Of a stretch of 64,000 nucleotides of DNA, positions 61,101-64,000 are shown in pieces (position 1 is the first letter of the stretch; every line of letters starts with the position of its first letter). The stretch is from Bordetella parapertussis. Lineage in GTDB: Bacteria > Pseudomonadota > Gammaproteobacteria > Burkholderiales > Burkholderiaceae_C. Under the pieces are notes generated by a model, which had not been told where the DNA came from, did no database searches, and saw nothing but the letters and a program-made list of their open reading frames with translations. The translations under genes and the position numbers were made by a program. The stretch lies in NCBI GenBank assembly GCA_945878355.1, contig CAMCTC010000010.1:16560-80559 (forward strand), in the 5' to 3' direction.

Positions 61101-64000
61101 AGGTTGGAGGTGGTCTCTGGCAGTGGTGATATTTACCTGCAAGGGTTTCAGAGCTCGCGCAGCGTGGCCACCAACAACAACGCTATGCGTTTTACGCCTG
61201 CTGCCGTGGCCGGCAGCATCCGCATCGGCGCAGCGAACGATCTGGCCAGCAGCTCCACCGGCAACATCACCATTGAGACCGATTCAATTCAAAACCTTGG
61301 CGCCACCACCACTTTGGGTTCGGTCAAAGTCATAGGCGCCGGCGCGCTGAGTTTTTCTTCAAGTGGTGCGACCTCAGCCAAAAACTTTGCGCTGACCGAC
61401 AACTGGGACCTCGGCACCGGACACAGCAGCGTCGCGATTGGCAAGCCCACCGAGAACAAAACTGTCACCCTTTCAGCACCGCTGACCGCAGCCGGTCCGA
61501 TCACGGTGTATGGCGGCATTATCTGGCTCAAAGATCACCTGACCAGCACCCAGGCCGGCGCCAAGATTCGACTGATCGCGAGCAACTACATTTACGGCGA
61601 CACCGTCGCCAAGACCCTCAGCACCAATGCAGGTGATGTGGTTCTGGCGTCTGACAGCGATGGCAGTGGTTTTGGCAACATCGACATTTACAACGGTCTG
61701 ACCATTGACACCCGCGCCATTGCCAGCGGCAGCACCAAGAGCACGGCGCTGACCGGTGGTGGCAACGTGACCTTGGGCGGTGGCAATGCCGCCGGCACCG
61801 GCTATGCCTCGGGAGTGGACTCGAACCGTGCCGAAGGCATTCGGGTCGACAACGGCTTCTACATCCGTTCCGGCGGCGGCAACATCAGCCTGCGCGGGCG
61901 CAGTTGGTCTGGTGCCGTGGCTGATGGCGCGGGTGCCTGGGGGGTGGGTGTGTGGGGCTCAGGCGGTGCATTTGTCGCAGATGCTGGCAGCGGCAAGATC
62001 TATATCGAGGGCATCTCCCGTTCCAGTGGCTCCGGGTCGGTCAAGCAGGGCGTTACGGTGTACGGCAATACCGACTTCCGATCAGCCTTTGCGGGTGCGG
62101 ACGCCATCACCGTCATCGGTAAAAACACCAGCTTGGGCAGTCTTTATAACTATGGCATTGGTTTGAATGAATGTGCATGCGGCACAGCCACTGTAGTGGC
62201 CAGTGGCACAGGCGGTGGCATCACGCTGGATGGCTACGGCAACGAATGGTCCTTGGTCATGCGGCAGCCTACCAGCCTGATCACCAACGGCGGGGCGCTG
62301 AATTTGCTGGGCTCCACCCGTGCCGGCGGTTCTGGCGCCGGGCTTTACATGGTCAATGCGGACTCCCAATATTGGGTCAGCTCCGCCGACCCTGCCTACA
62401 GCAGCTTTGCCAAAAACGGCGATCTGAACATCCGCTTTGACCGTTACGGCTTTCCCGGTCAAGCCAATGTCGGCACCAGTGGTGATGTAACGTGGACCTC
62501 TTTTGCCGATTCGTTTAGGCAGAACGTGTTCACAAGCTGGTTCAACTGGAACCAAAATGGCCAAACCATGGCCAGCCTGACGATTGGCAAGCCCACCAAC
62601 AAGACGGCGGATGTCAACATCAACGGCAGCAACGGCAGTGCCAGCAATGCGGTGACCGTAGCCGGACCGGTCACGGCGTATGGACGCAGGGTTACGGTGT
62701 CGTCTCCGCTGACCATTACCGGCAATGGCGACATCAGCCTGCGCGCGCTGCAGCAATTCGCGCCCAGCATCACGCTCAGCAACGTCATCAGCAAAACCGG
62801 TGGTGGTGATGCAACGCTGACGCTGCGTGCACCGGGACGGATCGACCTTAAAAATAGCATCACTGCTAGCGGTGCTGGCACGGGTAAGCTGAACATAGTG
62901 GTGTGGGCCGACGACAACGCTGACACCAAGGGCGGCGTCAGCACTTCAGGTGCCAACACCTTCAGCAGCAATGGTGGCCATATCTGGATGGGCGGGGGTC
63001 GCAATGCTGTGCAGTGGAACGGCTTGACGGTGGGTGATGGCGCCGCAGGCGCCGGTTACGACTTCATCTCGGCCGATTTGCGCGGCACTTTCAACACCGG
63101 CGGGGGTGACTTTTATGTGGCCGGCAAGACCAATGTCAACAGCAGCTACCGCTGGGACATCAACACCACCGTTGGCAACCTGGCCATCAACACCGGCAGT
63201 GGCGATGTCACCTTTGTCGGCAACCGCATCGACTTCGGGGGTGTCTACACCAGTACCTCGCGAACCACCATCAACACCACCGGTGTGTTCACCATCCGGT
63301 CGTGGGACGACAACTTTGGCCATACCTTCAATCTGCAGGGGGCGCTCAGTGGCGCCGATTGGGTGGGCGTCAACACCGCTGGCGTGACCGGTACGCGCGG
63401 CCTGACCATTCAAAACGCTGCCACGCTCGGCGGCCTGGTGATTGGCAAGGACACCAACACCAAAATGGTCTCGGTCAACAGCAGCCTGAGCATCGGCGGC
63501 GATATCTCCCTTTACGGTGGGCAAATCCGCAACCAGAGCAGCGCCAGCCTGACCAGCACGGCAGGCAGCATCCTTCTCGATGCCGACCTCGGCCGGGGCT
63601 TGAACTTCAACGACCAGGGAGTGAACTGGACCGGCGGGGCTTTGGTGGCTTCGTCCACTGCGGCCAACCAAGGCAATATCACGATTGCAGCGCGTGGCGG
63701 CACCAAGACCAGCAGCAACGAGGGGTTGGCCTTGAGCACCACACTCACTGCCGGCGGCGATGTCAGTCTGACTGCTTACGCCATGACCAACGGCAACGCG
63801 GGCTTGAAGCTGGCGGGCACGGTGAGCGCGGGTGGCAGCTTGAACCTGGAGGGGCGCAACCTGTCGTCCATGGGCTTCGACCACCATGGGGTGCAATTGC
63901 TCAGCGGTGCCAGCCTGACGTCGGTGGACGCCATGACCATAGCGGGGCATGCCGGTGCCTCTTATTTTTCGGTGGCACTGGACAACAACGTCAGCCTGAC
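58191..64000 (+). CDS. Filamentous haemagglutinin-like TpsA adhesin, 3' end cut by window edge
   Basis: Open from ATG 58191 to the last base (about 1,936 residues). Signal peptide about 1-26, followed by the TPS secretion domain (about 30-150: TFNVGKDAQLQFQQPG, GRITANGQVILTNPAGVYFG, VDVGGLVATT). The rest is Gly/Asn/Thr/Ser-rich beta-helix repeat. Recurring modules include IGKPT-x-NK or IGKDT-x-TK followed by an AGPITVYGG-like turn (about 61435, 62578 and 63436), a GGRVETSGYTL...GLWYLDPSDTT block near 59920-60040, and paired GGHVWMGGG/GGHIWMGGG segments near 60345 and 62980. It is secreted by the TpsB just upstream. Function as adhesin or contact-dependent toxin cannot be told, because the C-terminus is missing. 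Confidence 0.92.
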   Translation, partial: MRKMQLLPHRPLLGLLGLLWGWIVQAQTPPAALPTGGQLRAGQANISTSGANMVVQQSTPLAAINWQTFNVGKDAQLQFQQPGATSVTLNRVIGTDPSQIFGRITANGQVILTNPAGVYFGPSARVDVGGLVATTQGTSDADFMAGKHRYQRGGSNGAVVNEGELRAALGGYIALLAPEVRNQGAIIARMGTVALAAGEAVDLQFDANNRLTSIRVEPSQIAALVDNRQAVQAPGGLIIISAQSMDRLVGGVVKNSGQIEAQGLQMQGGRIILSASRKLDNSGTISANATAGSTAADSGPAGRIEISAPEVLNSGTIGAAAPASQFIEEAVRRAGSVHIQATQFTQTDTGRIDLSAPLQGGALTVQATGPVKLQGQVDVSATGAAAEAAEAAAVIQGGQGGQIEVSAGGDLELNNATLDASGAHGGQIQLRAAAPLQPGNPQPLPDSPGQGRLAIMGNSTLSTRGRSGQGGSALLLGEHIELLDSTHINASGTTGGGKVLVGGDWQGGADADSRVWPQALPQASTVTLAADASIDASATVQGQGGTVVLWSDATRAGTVTTVAGNLTARGGTQGGDGGRVETSGYTLNVEGARVNAGADVGYGGQGGLWYLDPSDTTISQTVANSYATTLNTGTSVLNDVVGSITWNSGVTLQKTAGGNATLTLRAGGDNSHSINLNTANISSTAGALNLVLWTRSSSSTVSGAITVIGSTLSTNGGHVWMGGGFSGSSAWNGLSVGNGGTLAKAGTASLLLQSTQIATGAGHVYGSGQYSGASTSDTVTGLLVNGSSITTTSGNVTLVGDILGSYSAGAGLEVSNSSAITTTSGSITLRGTASASNSPGGTVFATDINKKVTLSSDSGDIKLYGTTTANSLYGGGLAIVSATGGDGNQTTGLGTGYSVALLSNSGNILLDASAQSTGSSGWQGGLYLIAKGSDKMLVKTTSGGITLKGSSSATRADSSGLQFQVDATTGRLEVVSGSGDIYLQGFQSSRSVATNNNAMRFTPAAVAGSIRIGAANDLASSSTGNITIETDSIQNLGATTTLGSVKVIGAGALSFSSSGATSAKNFALTDNWDLGTGHSSVAIGKPTENKTVTLSAPLTAAGPITVYGGIIWLKDHLTSTQAGAKIRLIASNYIYGDTVAKTLSTNAGDVVLASDSDGSGFGNIDIYNGLTIDTRAIASGSTKSTALTGGGNVTLGGGNAAGTGYASGVDSNRAEGIRVDNGFYIRSGGGNISLRGRSWSGAVADGAGAWGVGVWGSGGAFVADAGSGKIYIEGISRSSGSGSVKQGVTVYGNTDFRSAFAGADAITVIGKNTSLGSLYNYGIGLNECACGTATVVASGTGGGITLDGYGNEWSLVMRQPTSLITNGGALNLLGSTRAGGSGAGLYMVNADSQYWVSSADPAYSSFAKNGDLNIRFDRYGFPGQANVGTSGDVTWTSFADSFRQNVFTSWFNWNQNGQTMASLTIGKPTNKTADVNINGSNGSASNAVTVAGPVTAYGRRVTVSSPLTITGNGDISLRALQQFAPSITLSNVISKTGGGDATLTLRAPGRIDLKNSITASGAGTGKLNIVVWADDNADTKGGVSTSGANTFSSNGGHIWMGGGRNAVQWNGLTVGDGAAGAGYDFISADLRGTFNTGGGDFYVAGKTNVNSSYRWDINTTVGNLAINTGSGDVTFVGNRIDFGGVYTSTSRTTINTTGVFTIRSWDDNFGHTFNLQGALSGADWVGVNTAGVTGTRGLTIQNAATLGGLVIGKDTNTKMVSVNSSLSIGGDISLYGGQIRNQSSASLTSTAGSILLDADLGRGLNFNDQGVNWTGGALVASSTAANQGNITIAARGGTKTSSNEGLALSTTLTAGGDVSLTAYAMTNGNAGLKLAGTVSAGGSLNLEGRNLSSMGFDHHGVQLLSGASLTSVDAMTIAGHAGASYFSVALDNNVSL

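Noticed and set aside
1..64000. tRNA, rRNA and CRISPR signals
   Set aside because: No T-loop/acceptor pattern, no rRNA-like sequence and no regularly spaced short repeats were seen; the psiF and tpsA repeats are coding.

Overview
The window is about 64 kb of high-GC chromosomal DNA (roughly two-thirds G+C by eye). It most likely comes from a betaproteobacterium of the order Burkholderiales, possibly the Rubrivivax/Leptothrix/Ideonella group. The evidence is the argS-SPOR-dsbA and lptA-lptB-rpoN blocks, a three-subunit pnt transhydrogenase with a split alpha subunit, malate synthase G, GTP-dependent PEP carboxykinase, and the codon and protein composition. No database search was possible, so the taxonomy is inference. 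I saw no rRNA, tRNA or CRISPR array.

Layout. 1-10.1 kb: an M14 carboxypeptidase cut by the left edge; a VanZ-like/O-antigen-ligase-like pair for surface polysaccharide; a DksA/TraR-type zinc protein and an eRF1-like protein behind an FNR-type box; then glcB and a type II haloacid dehalogenase divergent from a LysR regulator. 10.1-19.7 kb: a PsiF-repeat protein, a Ser/Thr kinase fused to a cyclic-nucleotide-binding-like domain, then argS, SPOR, dsbA, lptA, lptB, rpoN and an RlmL-type rRNA methyltransferase, tightly packed. 19.7-21.4 kb: a disturbed, lower-GC patch with a GT92-like glycosyltransferase and a broken second copy of the methyltransferase 3' end. 21.5-31.7 kb: an eight-gene collinear cluster of an acyl-CoA carboxylase carboxyltransferase, a complete oligopeptide-type ABC importer, an acyl-CoA ligase and an amidohydrolase.

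31.7-51 kb: mostly metabolic and housekeeping genes. These are an MFS carrier, rsmE, fadD, the pnt operon (with an extra 59-residue membrane ORF between pntAB and pntB), NUDIX, enoyl-CoA hydratase, a dual CDGSH protein, mnmA, a universal stress protein, a phosphoesterase, pckG, a MOSC protein, an Old Yellow Enzyme, a second MFS carrier and a sulfatase. 51.2-53.6 kb is accessory: a two-gene AbiE-like operon (winged-helix protein plus nucleotidyltransferase) with a palindromic operator at its start, next to a frameshifted phage terminase small-subunit remnant. 53.6-64 kb: a histidine kinase/response regulator operon divergent from a two-partner secretion pair (TpsB transporter and a giant TpsA adhesin running off the right edge).

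The best candidates for new biology are: the AbiE-like operon and its operator; the 59-residue ORF translationally coupled inside the pnt operon; a carbohydrate-binding-like module inserted in the O-antigen ligase; a dispersed hairpin repeat that supplies the coding C-terminus of the VanZ-like protein and sits elsewhere between convergent genes; and the duplication-plus-insertion at the methyltransferase locus.
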